DNA of 64,000 bases from Parablautia sp. Marseille-Q6255. Lineage in GTDB: Bacteria; Bacillota; Clostridia; Lachnospirales; Lachnospiraceae. A program made the position numbers and the translations under genes. Location: contig NZ_CATNVD010000017.1 of the NCBI RefSeq assembly GCF_951230155.1, positions 47,293-111,292 on the forward strand, written 5' to 3'. Position 1 is the first letter of the stretch. The number at the start of each line of letters is the position of its first letter. Shown piece after piece: positions 17,711-26,476 of the stretch. A model generated the notes under the pieces. It ran no database searches. It saw only the letters and a list, made by a program, of their open reading frames with translations, and was not told the DNA's origin.

Positions 17711-18630
17711 AACATTATGATGTTACAGAAATCAAGGGAGTAATTCCGGCAAATCTGACAATCTTTGATGAAAAAGAAAATCTGGATGACAGCCGCACAA
17801 AAGAAGTCCTCGATTTTTTGCTGGATCATGATGCAGATGGATTTTATCTGACTGGAAGTACGGGCGCATGCTTTACCATGACAATGGAGGAACGTATGCA
17901 CACAGTAGAAACCGTGATCAATCATGTAAATGGCAGAAAACCGGTAATTGTCCACGTGGGCGATATTGGGACAAAGAAATCGATAGAGCTGGCAAAACAG
18001 GCAGAAAAAGCAGGGGCAGATGCGATTTCTTCTGTGCCTCCTTTTTACTGGAAATTTTCGCAGGATGATATCTTTTCCTATTATAGGGATATCTCAGAAT
18101 CAGTAGACCTGCCGATGATTGTATATAATATTGCACTGGCCGGGATTATGGACGAAGGACTTTTGCAGAGGATTGCGCAGCTTGATCACGTAAAAGGATT
18201 AAAGTATACAGCTCGTTCTCATGATGAAATGGGATTCCTGAAAGAAAAGCTGGGAAAAGATTTTATGATTTATTCCGGCTGTGATGAGATGGCACTTTCC
18301 GGGTTCTGCTTTGGAGCGGACGGCATTATTGGTTCTTTTTATAATGTTATTCCTGACATTTACAAGAAAATAGAGAATTCGTTCCGTGAAGGAAATATGC
18401 CGGAGGCTATCCGTTTGCAGAAAATGGCAGATGAGTTTATCTTCGCTTGTCTGAAGTATGATTTTCCGTCTGTTTTGCATAATCTGCTGCGATGGCGGGG
18501 CGTGGATGGCGGATATATCCGCAGACCTTTCTGCAACTATGAGGAGGATGATCTTCAGGCGCTTAAAGAAGCAATCCGGGAGATCCGGGATCGTCTTGGA
18601 GCAAAAGAATTGGATGTATTTGAGATCTGA
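17707..18630 (+). CDS. N-acetylneuraminate lyase/DapA-family aldolase
   Basis: A 307-residue class I aldolase of the DHDPS/NAL superfamily. The phosphate/carboxylate loop TGSTGACF lies near residue 50, the catalytic Tyr is in IVYNIALAGI (near 140), and the Schiff-base Lys is in KGLKYTARSHDE (near 163). The segment YSGCDEMALSGFCFGADG is closer to N-acetylneuraminate lyases than to DapA. Translational coupling to the ABC transporter suggests it cleaves or processes the imported compound, releasing pyruvate or another 2-oxo acid. No nanE or nanK is adjacent, so sialic acid is only one candidate substrate. It is the last gene of the operon. Confidence 0.85.
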   Translation: MKHYDVTEIKGVIPANLTIFDEKENLDDSRTKEVLDFLLDHDADGFYLTGSTGACFTMTMEERMHTVETVINHVNGRKPVIVHVGDIGTKKSIELAKQAEKAGADAISSVPPFYWKFSQDDIFSYYRDISESVDLPMIVYNIALAGIMDEGLLQRIAQLDHVKGLKYTARSHDEMGFLKEKLGKDFMIYSGCDEMALSGFCFGADGIIGSFYNVIPDIYKKIENSFREGNMPEAIRLQKMADEFIFACLKYDFPSVLHNLLRWRGVDGGYIRRPFCNYEEDDLQALKEAIREIRDRLGAKELDVFEI

Positions 18631-18657
18631 TGCATGGAAAATATACAAAAGACAGAG

Positions 18658-18688
18658 ACGGCGTTGTCACAGGGCAACGCTGTTTTTT
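18658..18688 (+). terminator. Terminator after the aldolase gene
   Basis: Stem ACGGCGTTG with CAACGCTGT (one G-T pair), 8-nt loop, followed by a run of six T. Confidence 0.8.
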
Positions 18689-18698
18689 CATCTTTCAA

Positions 18699-18727
18699 TT
18701 GACAATCGGTATGGGTCCCGATATCAT
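18699..18727 (+). promoter_or_regulatory. Promoter of the YARHG-domain protein gene
   Basis: TTGACA (18699-18704), 17-bp spacer, TATCAT (18722-18727): a good sigma-A match directly after the terminator. Confidence 0.65.
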
Positions 18728-18777
18728 AGAAAATAAGAACCTGAGCGTTAAGAAAGGGACAGAGGAGGATATATAAT

Positions 18778-19947
18778 ATGAAAAGGATCCAGCTGTATAT
18801 AAGCAGTGTTTTGGCCGGCGTGCTGTGTTTTGGAGGTTTTGCTTTGGGTGCGCAGGCGCAGGAGCAGGAGGGTGCGTTTGGCGTATATCAGGTAGAGAAA
18901 AAGACGGAAGCCTCCGGTGAATTTGTTTCGTATGAGTATCCGGTGCTGACAGGGATCGACAGCTTTGATCAGGAGATTCTCGATAAGGTCAATCAGTATT
19001 TTTATGATGAAGCAGTACGCACTGTGCAGACAGAGGCTGCGAATATGGAGCAGGTACAGGCAGAATTGCAGGAGTATAATTCAGAAGCAGCAAATGCGCT
19101 TGCATTTGATGTGACGTGCGATTCTCTTTATCTTGACAGTGACATTTTTTCTGTGATGCAGTATGTTTATACATACAGCGGAGGGGCTCACGGGTACGGC
19201 TATGCAGTCGGTACATCGTTTGACCTGCGTACAGGGGAGCAGCTCACGATGGGAGATCTGCTTGGCTGCGAGGAGGAGACGGCAAAGGAGGCTGTTGTGG
19301 AAGCCTATCGGGAACATATCATCGGACAGGTTGAAAATATTACGGAAGACAGTATCCGCAGCTATCTTGACGAAATGGCTTATTGGAAGACTGCGGAAGG
19401 GATGTACGCGGATATCCCGGCCTACGGTGTGGCATCGTATGCAGCAGGACCGCAGCAGGCACTTGTGACTCCGGAAATCGTAGCGAAGGTAAAAGAACGT
19501 ATGGGTACACAAAATAGCGGTGCAGATGAAGGCGCTGCCGGGTCTGCTGCTGATACGGATGCAGAGACTTCCGGGCAGCTTACTGTGATAAATGGTATCC
19601 TGGCTCCTGCTTCCGACTTTATTTTCCCGCACAGCAGCAAGGAGCTTCTGACGGATGAGGATCTGACAAAGCTGCAGGCAGATACAGTGGAAGAACGCCA
19701 TTACTGGTCGCAGCTTGCTATTAATGAGATCCTGGCGCGGTACGGCTATACGTTTAGTGAGGCACAGGGCGGCGCGGCGAAGGAGGCGTACGATCAGTTT
19801 GAAGGCAAGGACTGGTATGAGCAGGCAAAGCCATACTGCCCGTCTGCATCAGCGAATGAAATGCTCTACACATATATCAGCGCCACAGAGCTTGAAAATG
19901 TCAATATCATCTGTGAGTGGCAGAAACAAAACGGGTGCTATTACTGA
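18778..19947 (+). CDS. Secreted protein with DUF4163/DUF3298-like and C-terminal YARHG domains
   Basis: A 389-residue exported protein. The signal peptide spans about residues 1-27 (cleavage near AQAQ). Residues 30-245 resemble the RsiV-type extracellular DUF4163/DUF3298 module, with YTYSGGAHGYGYAVGTSFDL and TGEQLTMGDLL as landmarks. A Ser/Ala/Asp linker follows, then a C-terminal YARHG-like domain (LAINEILARYGYTF, then FEGKDWYEQ). No transmembrane anti-sigma segment is visible, so it is probably a free or wall-associated protein, not an anti-sigma factor. It stands alone between a terminator and a terminator, next to the two-component genes. Function unknown. Confidence 0.8.
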   Translation: MKRIQLYISSVLAGVLCFGGFALGAQAQEQEGAFGVYQVEKKTEASGEFVSYEYPVLTGIDSFDQEILDKVNQYFYDEAVRTVQTEAANMEQVQAELQEYNSEAANALAFDVTCDSLYLDSDIFSVMQYVYTYSGGAHGYGYAVGTSFDLRTGEQLTMGDLLGCEEETAKEAVVEAYREHIIGQVENITEDSIRSYLDEMAYWKTAEGMYADIPAYGVASYAAGPQQALVTPEIVAKVKERMGTQNSGADEGAAGSAADTDAETSGQLTVINGILAPASDFIFPHSSKELLTDEDLTKLQADTVEERHYWSQLAINEILARYGYTFSEAQGGAAKEAYDQFEGKDWYEQAKPYCPSASANEMLYTYISATELENVNIICEWQKQNGCYY

Positions 19948-20017
19948 TATATGACTATATGACTGTATCGGACCAGGCAGAAGGAAAATATAAAAACAGA
20001 TAAAAGTAAAGGAAAAG

Positions 20018-20048
20018 GCCGTAGCGGATATCGCTGCGGCTGTTTTTT
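20018..20048 (+). terminator. Terminator after the YARHG protein gene
   Basis: GCCGTAGCG (20018-20026) pairs with CGCTGCGGC (20032-20040) through a 5-nt loop, followed by TGTTTTTT. Confidence 0.8.
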
Positions 20049-20119
20049 GCCTGACAGGCGTCCCTTACAGCGTACAGAGATGGGGGCATTTTATTGCTTT
20101 GCAATGTGTGTCTTATTTA

Positions 20120-20136
20120 TTTACAACTTAGTTACA
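20120..20136 (+). promoter_or_regulatory. Probable response-regulator binding site (11-bp direct repeat)
   Basis: TTTACA (20120-20125) and GTTACA (20131-20136) are repeated with an 11-bp period, the layout of OmpR-family sites. It lies 77 bp before the regulator gene in place of a good -35 box, consistent with positive autoregulation. A matching repeat precedes the lipoprotein gene at 22425. Confidence 0.5.
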
Positions 20137-20212
20137 ATCGCTTTGTATCATATATGTCATAATAAAACTATCAGGGCAGCTGGCTGCCCGGGATGAGAAA
20201 TGGAGAAAAAAG

Positions 20213-20905
20213 ATGTCAGAACGTATTTTAGTAATAGAGGATGAAGACGCGATCAATGATCTGATCTGCATGAATCTGGAGGTGGCCGGCTATGAGTCAC
20301 AGCCGTTTTTTGACGGGAAGGAGGCATGGGAGGCACTTGCGGCAGATCACAGCTATAGCTGTGCGGTGGTTGATGTGATGCTGCCGGGGCTGGACGGTTT
20401 TGCACTGCTGCCGCACCTTCGCGAATACGGGATCCCGGTGATCTTTCTGACTGCGAAAGGGGATGTGAACAGTAAGGTACGGGGGCTGACTGCGGGGGCA
20501 GAAGATTATATTGTAAAACCGTTTGAAATGCTGGAGCTTCTGGTTCGCATAGATAAGGTGCTCGCCCGTCGCCGTCCTGCTGATGCAAGGATCCGTATCC
20601 GGGATGTGGAGATTTTCCCGGAGGAGCGCAAGGTACTAAAAAACGGCTGTGAGGTTTATTTAAAGCCCATGGAATTTGACTGCCTGATGATGTTTGTGCG
20701 AAACAGAAACAAAGCGCTGACGCGAAGTCAGCTTCTGAGCGCGCTCTGGGGTGTGGCATTTGATGGGGAGACGCGGACCGTGGATGCGCATGTGGGACGT
20801 ATACGGAAAAAGCTTGGCTTTCAGGATGTGATCCGTACGATCCCGCGCGTCGGATACCGTATGGAGGCAGACGCAGGCACGCAGGAGGGCGGACAAGACA
20901 GGTAA
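20213..20905 (+). CDS. OmpR/PhoB-family response regulator
   Basis: A 230-residue DNA-binding regulator. The receiver domain (residues 1-115) has the acidic pair EDED, the phospho-acceptor Asp in VVDVMLPGLDG (near D54), Thr in FLTAKGD and Lys in IVKPFE. The C-terminal winged helix (residues about 130-222) ends with TVDAHVGRIRKKLG and IRTIPRVGYRME. GGAGAAAA precedes the ATG. The histidine kinase gene starts 8 bp downstream, so the two form one signalling pair. Confidence 0.96.
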   Translation: MSERILVIEDEDAINDLICMNLEVAGYESQPFFDGKEAWEALAADHSYSCAVVDVMLPGLDGFALLPHLREYGIPVIFLTAKGDVNSKVRGLTAGAEDYIVKPFEMLELLVRIDKVLARRRPADARIRIRDVEIFPEERKVLKNGCEVYLKPMEFDCLMMFVRNRNKALTRSQLLSALWGVAFDGETRTVDAHVGRIRKKLGFQDVIRTIPRVGYRMEADAGTQEGGQDR

Positions 20906-20913
20906 GATAGAGC

Positions 20914-22425
20914 ATGGACAACAGGGGTATATGTATGAAGCAGTTTTGGGATACAGGGATGAAGACAAAAAAAGGAAAAACAAAATGTGGAGCGCTGTTC
21001 TGGAAAATTTATCTGCAGGTATCGCTTGGAATGGTGCTGCTGGCGGTAATCCTGACCGGATACCTTCTGTGGAAATCACAGCAGCAGGGCATGGAGGATA
21101 TTGTGCAGTATGAGAAGGAGCGGATCGCGCGGGAATGCGTACAGATGCAAACGAATATGTGGCATGCTAGGACTGCAGCTATATCGGACAGAAGCAGTGA
21201 GGCACAGAATGAGGCGGTACTGTACAGAGCAGTGGCGACAGGGGCATTCCGGCGGATATTTCTGAGCAGAGGCGCGCTGTTTGAAGGAACAGAAGAAATA
21301 TTTAACAGCTCTCCTTATACATATGATATAGATTTTTTAAGAAAGAACGAGGAACTGCTTTCCAGTTATCCAGATATGATTTCTGTAAGCAGCGTTCAAA
21401 AGGTAAATGGCAGAAGGCTGCTTTTGTTTTCTCAGGGTGGGATCACCGCCGGGGGACAGACTTACAGTGTGATCCTCTACCGGGATGTAACGGACATCTT
21501 TGCGAGAACACAGAAGGTGTTCTGGCAGGGGATTGCCTTTACATCATGCCTGCTTCTGCTTTGCGGCGTCTTTTTGTACGCCGGGATCGCCCGCGCGCTT
21601 TTTCCTCTGATGGAGCTGCAGCAGGCGGCTTCTGCCATTGCAGGCGGGGCATATGAGAGCCGCGCACAGGTAAGAGGACGGGATGAGATCGGCGCGCTGA
21701 CTGTGAGCTTTAACCAGATGGCAGAGAAGGTGGAGGAGCATATGGCGCTTCTGACAGATACGAATGAGCAGCAAAGGCAGCTTCTTGGCAGCCTGGCGCA
21801 CGAGCTTAAGACGCCTCTGACAGCGATCATAGGATACGCAGATACGCTTCTTACGACGTGTCTGTCTGAGAAAAATCGCGTACGTGCTCTTGGCTACATC
21901 CGCAGTGAAGGAAAACGGCTGTCCCGGCTGTCTGAAAAAATGCTGGAGCTGACAGGGCTGTATGAGAGCAGTACGCAGGAGATTTGCCTGCGTACGGTAA
22001 GGCTGGAGGAGCTTTTTCGTCGGCTGGAGGAGCTGACCGTATTCAGACTCCGGCAAAAAAACATCCGGCTCGTCTGTACCTGCATTCCCAGAGATCTGGA
22101 GCGCAGTATGGATGCGGATCTGATGATGAGCCTTCTGATGAATCTGGTAGACAATGCCTGTAAAGCATCCCCGGACAGAAGTGAGATCCGCGTGATCGCA
22201 GACGATCACAGCATTGTGGTGGAAGATCACGGAAAAGGCATTCCTGCAAATGAGCTGGGGCGGGTGACAGAGGCATTTTATATGGTAAATAAATCGCGGG
22301 CAAAATCTGCGGGCAGTATCGGGCTTGGACTGGCTCTGTGCAGCAGGATCGCGCGGCTGCACGAAGCGCAGCTTGTGATAGAGAGTGAGGAAGGAAAAGG
22401 GACGCGGGTGTCGGTGGTGTGGTAG
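20914..22425 (+). CDS. Sensor histidine kinase, HAMP type
   Basis: A 503-residue membrane kinase. Two membrane segments (about residues 31-52 and 203-225) flank an extracellular sensor region of about 150 residues. A HAMP linker follows, then the phospho-acceptor His in GSLAHELKTPLTAI (near residue 297), the N box NLVDNACKA, and glycine boxes VEDHGKGIP and GSIGLGLALCSRI. The first ATG is at 20914; a second at 20935 has a better-placed AGGGG and may be the true start. Partner of the response regulator upstream. Confidence 0.95.
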   Translation: MDNRGICMKQFWDTGMKTKKGKTKCGALFWKIYLQVSLGMVLLAVILTGYLLWKSQQQGMEDIVQYEKERIARECVQMQTNMWHARTAAISDRSSEAQNEAVLYRAVATGAFRRIFLSRGALFEGTEEIFNSSPYTYDIDFLRKNEELLSSYPDMISVSSVQKVNGRRLLLFSQGGITAGGQTYSVILYRDVTDIFARTQKVFWQGIAFTSCLLLLCGVFLYAGIARALFPLMELQQAASAIAGGAYESRAQVRGRDEIGALTVSFNQMAEKVEEHMALLTDTNEQQRQLLGSLAHELKTPLTAIIGYADTLLTTCLSEKNRVRALGYIRSEGKRLSRLSEKMLELTGLYESSTQEICLRTVRLEELFRRLEELTVFRLRQKNIRLVCTCIPRDLERSMDADLMMSLLMNLVDNACKASPDRSEIRVIADDHSIVVEDHGKGIPANELGRVTEAFYMVNKSRAKSAGSIGLGLALCSRIARLHEAQLVIESEEGKGTRVSVVW

Positions 22426-22441
22426 TTACAAAATGGTTACA
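22425..22441 (+). promoter_or_regulatory. Probable response-regulator binding site before the lipoprotein gene
   Basis: GTTACA occurs at 22425-22430 and 22436-22441, again with an 11-bp period as at 20120-20136. It begins on the last base of the kinase gene, 74 bp before the lipoprotein gene, and suggests the transporter module downstream is a target of the regulator. Confidence 0.5.
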
Positions 22442-22514
22442 GTTTGGGGAAGACTTGCCCGAGGCAGCTTTGCTACAGTAAGTACGGAGTAAATTCAGAA
22501 AGAAGGGGACCATT

Positions 22515-24068
22515 ATGAAGAAAAAATACATTTCCATGCTGGGTATTGTTATTGGCGCCATGGTGTTTTCCGGGTGCGCAAAGACGCCGGAGAGCTCGCT
22601 TGTGAAGCAGAAGGGGAAAGCTTCTATGGAAAATTATAAAGAAAGCACATCCGAAAAAACAGATGATGCTGCGAAAGGGGATGCACAGAAAGAAGATGCA
22701 GCTGCGCAGGAGGGAGAACTGCGGACGCGTCTTGGAGCGCCAAAGCATTATCAGAATGAGACGGTGGACGCAACCGGACGGCTGACCGTCACAACAGATG
22801 CGGATGTAGAAATACCTGCTGCGGATCAGGCGTCTATGATCGAGGTGAGTCAGCATCCGCTTGATCAGGAACAGATAGACCGGATCACAGAGACGTTTTT
22901 TGGCGATGCAGAGATTTATGATACCTACAGCCTGATGCAGGAGACAAAAGGAGAGATACAGACAAAGCTCGAAGAACTAAAGGGATACGTGTCACAGGGA
23001 AACATGGACCCATATGATATGGGCGTAGATGAAGAGGGAAATTATTACTATGATATTAACCGGAGCATCGAGGAGCTGGAGGCGGCAATGGCGGAGGCGC
23101 CGGAGGAGCGCACGTGGGAAGAGGTCAAGCCTCAGCTTGTATCGGATGGTCAGGAAGAGGGGGGATCCTTTGCGGGATATGTCAGTATGCCGGATGGGAC
23201 CTATTGTAACTATCGTATATCGTCATATGCAAGCTTTCCCTTTGAGGTAAATATCGATAGAGTGAAGGATATAGAAGATACTTCTGCGTCCGAGCAGTGG
23301 CTGGAATACGATCTGCTCAATAACGGAAGTATCTCGGATCTGCCTTCTGAGGAGGAAATAAGCGAGGAGATCGGTATTTCTTTTGAGGAAGCAGTGGCGA
23401 TCGCAGAGGAAAAGGTAGAACAGCTCGGATTTACGGATATGAAGCTGAACGCCTGGGAAAAAGGAGTGAAATACTGGGAGGAAGCAGATCTGTCTGCGAC
23501 AGATAATGTCGGCTATGCCAGAGAGCGCCAGACCGGGGCAGGCTACATCCTGCATTATACGAGAACGCTGGACGGCGTTCCGGTGACCTATACGTCACAA
23601 TACGGGGGCGGACTTGAGAGCATGGACAGTGACATGGAGACATGGGGGTATGAGCGCCTGGATATGATCATTTCCAAAGATGGAATCGAAAAGGTGGAAT
23701 TTCTCAACCGGTACGATATCGGTGAAGTGCGGACACAGAATCTGGAGCTTCTGCCATTTGACGAGATTATACAGATTTATGAAAAGATGATGCAGGTCAG
23801 CAACGCAGATGTCCTGAACTATGAAAAAGAGAGAAATTATCACATCAGCCGTATCGTGTTTGGCTATGGCAGGATTTATGAACCTGCCTCTGACGCGAAC
23901 TCCGGTCTGCTGGTGCCGGTGTGGAATTTCTTTGGAACATTTCAGTCCAGCTATGAAGAGGAAAATGGACAGATTGCAGAATATGGCGGATCAAAGAGTA
24001 AACAGGAGAGCTGCCTGACGATTAATGCCGTAGACGGAAGCATCATAGATCTGGGACTGGGGTATTAA
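22515..24068 (+). CDS. Large lipoprotein of unknown function
   Basis: A 517-residue lipoprotein: residues 1-20 form a type II signal peptide with lipobox FSGC. A Lys/Glu/Ala-rich linker (about 25-75) leads to a folded acidic extracytoplasmic domain. I do not recognise it with certainty; it resembles lipoproteins annotated as DUF6034 in Lachnospiraceae. It begins 89 bp after the kinase gene and ends 1 bp before the first ABC permease gene, so it is probably made with the transporter and may serve as its extracellular partner or as an envelope-stress target of the two-component system. Confidence 0.72.
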   Translation: MKKKYISMLGIVIGAMVFSGCAKTPESSLVKQKGKASMENYKESTSEKTDDAAKGDAQKEDAAAQEGELRTRLGAPKHYQNETVDATGRLTVTTDADVEIPAADQASMIEVSQHPLDQEQIDRITETFFGDAEIYDTYSLMQETKGEIQTKLEELKGYVSQGNMDPYDMGVDEEGNYYYDINRSIEELEAAMAEAPEERTWEEVKPQLVSDGQEEGGSFAGYVSMPDGTYCNYRISSYASFPFEVNIDRVKDIEDTSASEQWLEYDLLNNGSISDLPSEEEISEEIGISFEEAVAIAEEKVEQLGFTDMKLNAWEKGVKYWEEADLSATDNVGYARERQTGAGYILHYTRTLDGVPVTYTSQYGGGLESMDSDMETWGYERLDMIISKDGIEKVEFLNRYDIGEVRTQNLELLPFDEIIQIYEKMMQVSNADVLNYEKERNYHISRIVFGYGRIYEPASDANSGLLVPVWNFFGTFQSSYEEENGQIAEYGGSKSKQESCLTINAVDGSIIDLGLGY

Positions 24069-24069
24069 T

Positions 24070-24966
24070 ATGCAGGCGATCCGGCAGGTCTGTTCTGTTG
24101 TACGGTACAATTTCCGGGGCTTCTGGAAGAACCCGAAGGTCATACTGACATTTTTGCTTGGCTTTGTCCTGTGTTATCTTTTAAGCTCGAGAGTAATGGT
24201 GGTCATAGATGCGTATGGAACGCCGGTACAGCTTGCGGAACCGTTTCTTTGGACCTTTGGCGACCCGACCTGCGTGCTGCTTAGCTCAGTGCTGCTTTTG
24301 CTGCTGTTTTCAGATCTGCCGCAGATGAGCAGTGCGACGCCCTATTATCTGTACCGTACGACCAAAAAGCGATGGCTGGCGGGGCAGTTTGCTTATGTGA
24401 TCTGTGCTTCCCTGCTGTATACGGTATTTCTGTTCGCGGCTACTGTTCTTTTATGTATGAAGATGAGCTATGTGGGCGATATCTGGAGCGAGACGGCGGC
24501 AATGCTTGCGTATTCTAAGCTCGGGGAAGAGCTTTGCGTACCATCTACAGTAAAGGTGATGGAAAGTATTACGCCATACGGCTGTATGCTTCAGGTGATA
24601 CTGCTTTTATTTCTGTATACGCTGTGCTTAAGCTTTCTGATCCTTGCAGGAAACATTGCGCTTGGGGCAAATCGGGGGATGCTGCTCGGGCTGTTTTTTA
24701 GCCTGTATGGTTTCCTGCTCGAACCGGAGGTACTAGGGGCACTGTTACATATGGAGGAATACGAGATGTACAAGATCAATGTGCTGATCGGATGGCTCAG
24801 CCCTTTAAGCCATGTGACGTATGCCAGACACAGCTTTGGCTATGACCGGCTTCCTGCTGTCTGGCAGTCCTGTATCGTTTTTGGCGTGCTGCTTGTGGCG
24901 TTTTCAGGGCTCGCGCTTGGTTCGATGAAACGATACAGCTTCCGTTTCCTTGGAGAGAGGAGCTGA
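24070..24966 (+). CDS. ABC-2-like membrane protein, six predicted membrane segments
   Basis: A 298-residue hydrophobic protein with about six membrane segments (starting near residues 21, 68, 115, 176, 203 and 265) separated by short loops. No catalytic motif is seen. It begins 2 bp after the lipoprotein stop and is followed 3 bp later by a second membrane protein and then an ABC ATPase, so it is most simply a permease subunit of an ABC exporter. The substrate is unknown. Confidence 0.75.
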   Translation: MQAIRQVCSVVRYNFRGFWKNPKVILTFLLGFVLCYLLSSRVMVVIDAYGTPVQLAEPFLWTFGDPTCVLLSSVLLLLLFSDLPQMSSATPYYLYRTTKKRWLAGQFAYVICASLLYTVFLFAATVLLCMKMSYVGDIWSETAAMLAYSKLGEELCVPSTVKVMESITPYGCMLQVILLLFLYTLCLSFLILAGNIALGANRGMLLGLFFSLYGFLLEPEVLGALLHMEEYEMYKINVLIGWLSPLSHVTYARHSFGYDRLPAVWQSCIVFGVLLVAFSGLALGSMKRYSFRFLGERS

Positions 24967-24969
24967 CGT

Positions 24970-25701
24970 GTGATGAAAAGCGAGCTGGCAAGAATGTTTC
25001 TGGGGAAAGGCTTTTGGATCGCGCTGGTCTTAGCTGTTGCGGGCATGATCGCAGGGACTCCATTGCCCAAACAGGAGGGGCTGCTGCAGACCGGCTGGTT
25101 TCTGGAGGCATTTGAGAAAATGATTTCCTCCAAATCAGTCTGTTATCTGCTCCCGGCCGGGGCTGTGCTTGCCTGGAGCGATTCTTTTTTGTATGAGTGG
25201 AAGGGCGGATTCCTAAAAAGCGCACTCCCGAGAACCGGAAGGCGCGCTTATGTCGAGAATAAGATTTTAACCGTCGCATGCAGCGGCTTTTGCGTCTGGG
25301 TCATTGCGGGGCTTTTGGTACTGTTTGGATATTTCCTGTTCTTTTTCCCATTAGAGGAAACCGGGAAAATCAGGCTGACGGCGGTATGGGAGGCTCTGGA
25401 GCCTCTGCTTCGCTGCGGGCTGATCGGAGCCGTGTTTGCTTCACTTGGCGGATTTTGCGGTGTGCTTGGCGGTTCCGGATATCTTGCATTTGGTATTCCA
25501 TTCGTATTTTATTATTTTTGCATCATTTTACAGGAGCGATATTTTCCTGATGCGCTGTGGCTGTATCCACCGCAGTGGATTTCCGGGAGCGCACAGTGGG
25601 GCGGCCGGGGCGAGGGACTCTGGCTGTTTTTGCTCCTGCTTTTATTTCTTTTTGCCGGGGCGCACGCAGCGGTGATGTATGCAAAACTGGAGGAGCTGTA
25701 G
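24970..25701 (+). CDS. ABC-2-like membrane protein, second permease subunit
   Basis: A 243-residue protein with about five to six membrane segments. The start is a GTG at 24970, 7 bp after AGAGGAG, immediately followed by an in-frame ATG at 24973 that may be used instead. It lies between another membrane protein and the ATPase gene. The composition (Gly/Phe/Leu-rich, EWKGGFLKSALPRTGRR loop) fits ABC-2 type permeases of small lantibiotic-resistance-like exporters, but no specific family was recognised. Confidence 0.72.
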   Translation: MMKSELARMFLGKGFWIALVLAVAGMIAGTPLPKQEGLLQTGWFLEAFEKMISSKSVCYLLPAGAVLAWSDSFLYEWKGGFLKSALPRTGRRAYVENKILTVACSGFCVWVIAGLLVLFGYFLFFFPLEETGKIRLTAVWEALEPLLRCGLIGAVFASLGGFCGVLGGSGYLAFGIPFVFYYFCIILQERYFPDALWLYPPQWISGSAQWGGRGEGLWLFLLLLLFLFAGAHAAVMYAKLEEL

Positions 25702-25756
25702 GGATTGCGGACACAGCGAAAAGAGGATGGGACAAAGGCATGGGAGGAAATACAGG

Positions 25757-26431
25757 ATGCTGTCAGGAGCAAAAAAAGAAATGTGGCTGGAGCTTTCCGG
25801 TGTGACGAAACGTTTTGGAGATGATCTTGTCTTAAAAGAACTAAGTCTGTCACTGGAAGCGGGAAAAGTGTATGGGATTGTGGGAAATAACGGATCTGGA
25901 AAGACTGTTTTGATGAAATGTATCTGTGGATTTCTGACCGCTACGACAGGGACGGTGCGTGTATTTGGACAACAAATCGGCGTGGATACGGACTTTCCTG
26001 AAAGTCTGGGGGTCATTATAGAGACGCCCGGTTTTCTTACGAATCTTACCGGCAGGAGGAATCTTGAGATCCTGGCTGATATGCGGCACAAGATTTCCAG
26101 GGCAGATGTCCGTCTGGTGCTAAAAAAGGTAGGACTGGATCCGGATATGAAAAAACCTGTGGCAAAATATTCTCTTGGTATGCGTCAGCGGCTGGGGATT
26201 GCGCAGGCAATCATGGAAGATCCCCGCCTGCTGATCCTCGACGAGCCGTTCAATGGTCTTGATAAGCACGGCGTGGCAGAAATCCGCAGGATTATTCTGG
26301 ACTTGAAGCAGTCCGGCAAAACGATATTGCTGGCAAGTCATAATGAAGAGGATATTCGCATTTTGTGCGATGAGGTCTATGAAATGGATGCAGGTGTGCT
26401 GCGCAGAATGGATCCTGAAGCAAATCCATAA
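25757..26431 (+). CDS. ABC transporter ATP-binding protein
   Basis: An ATPase of about 224 residues. Walker A is GNNGSGKT, the signature is YSLGMRQRLGIAQAI, Walker B is LLILDEPFNGLD, and the H-loop is LASHNEED. It resembles the ATPases of ABC-2 exporters. The start is uncertain: ATG 25757 has GGGAGG 9 bp upstream, while ATG 25781 (MWLELSG) begins exactly at the domain boundary with AGGAG 11 bp upstream. The frame extends further upstream, overlapping the permease gene, but that part is unlike the family. Together with the two preceding membrane proteins it forms one transporter. Confidence 0.9.
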   Translation: MLSGAKKEMWLELSGVTKRFGDDLVLKELSLSLEAGKVYGIVGNNGSGKTVLMKCICGFLTATTGTVRVFGQQIGVDTDFPESLGVIIETPGFLTNLTGRRNLEILADMRHKISRADVRLVLKKVGLDPDMKKPVAKYSLGMRQRLGIAQAIMEDPRLLILDEPFNGLDKHGVAEIRRIILDLKQSGKTILLASHNEEDIRILCDEVYEMDAGVLRRMDPEANP

Positions 26432-26476
26432 AATACAGACCGGTTGTTTACGATCAGAAACAGGGAGCGTATGAAA

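Noticed and set aside
17707..18630. Dihydrodipicolinate synthase (dapA) for lysine biosynthesis
   Set aside because: Motifs after the Schiff-base Lys resemble N-acetylneuraminate lyase and the gene is coupled to an importer.
20253..20921. Long minus-strand frame opposite the response regulator
   Set aside because: Shadow of the coding strand; Pro/Ser/His-rich translation without domain.
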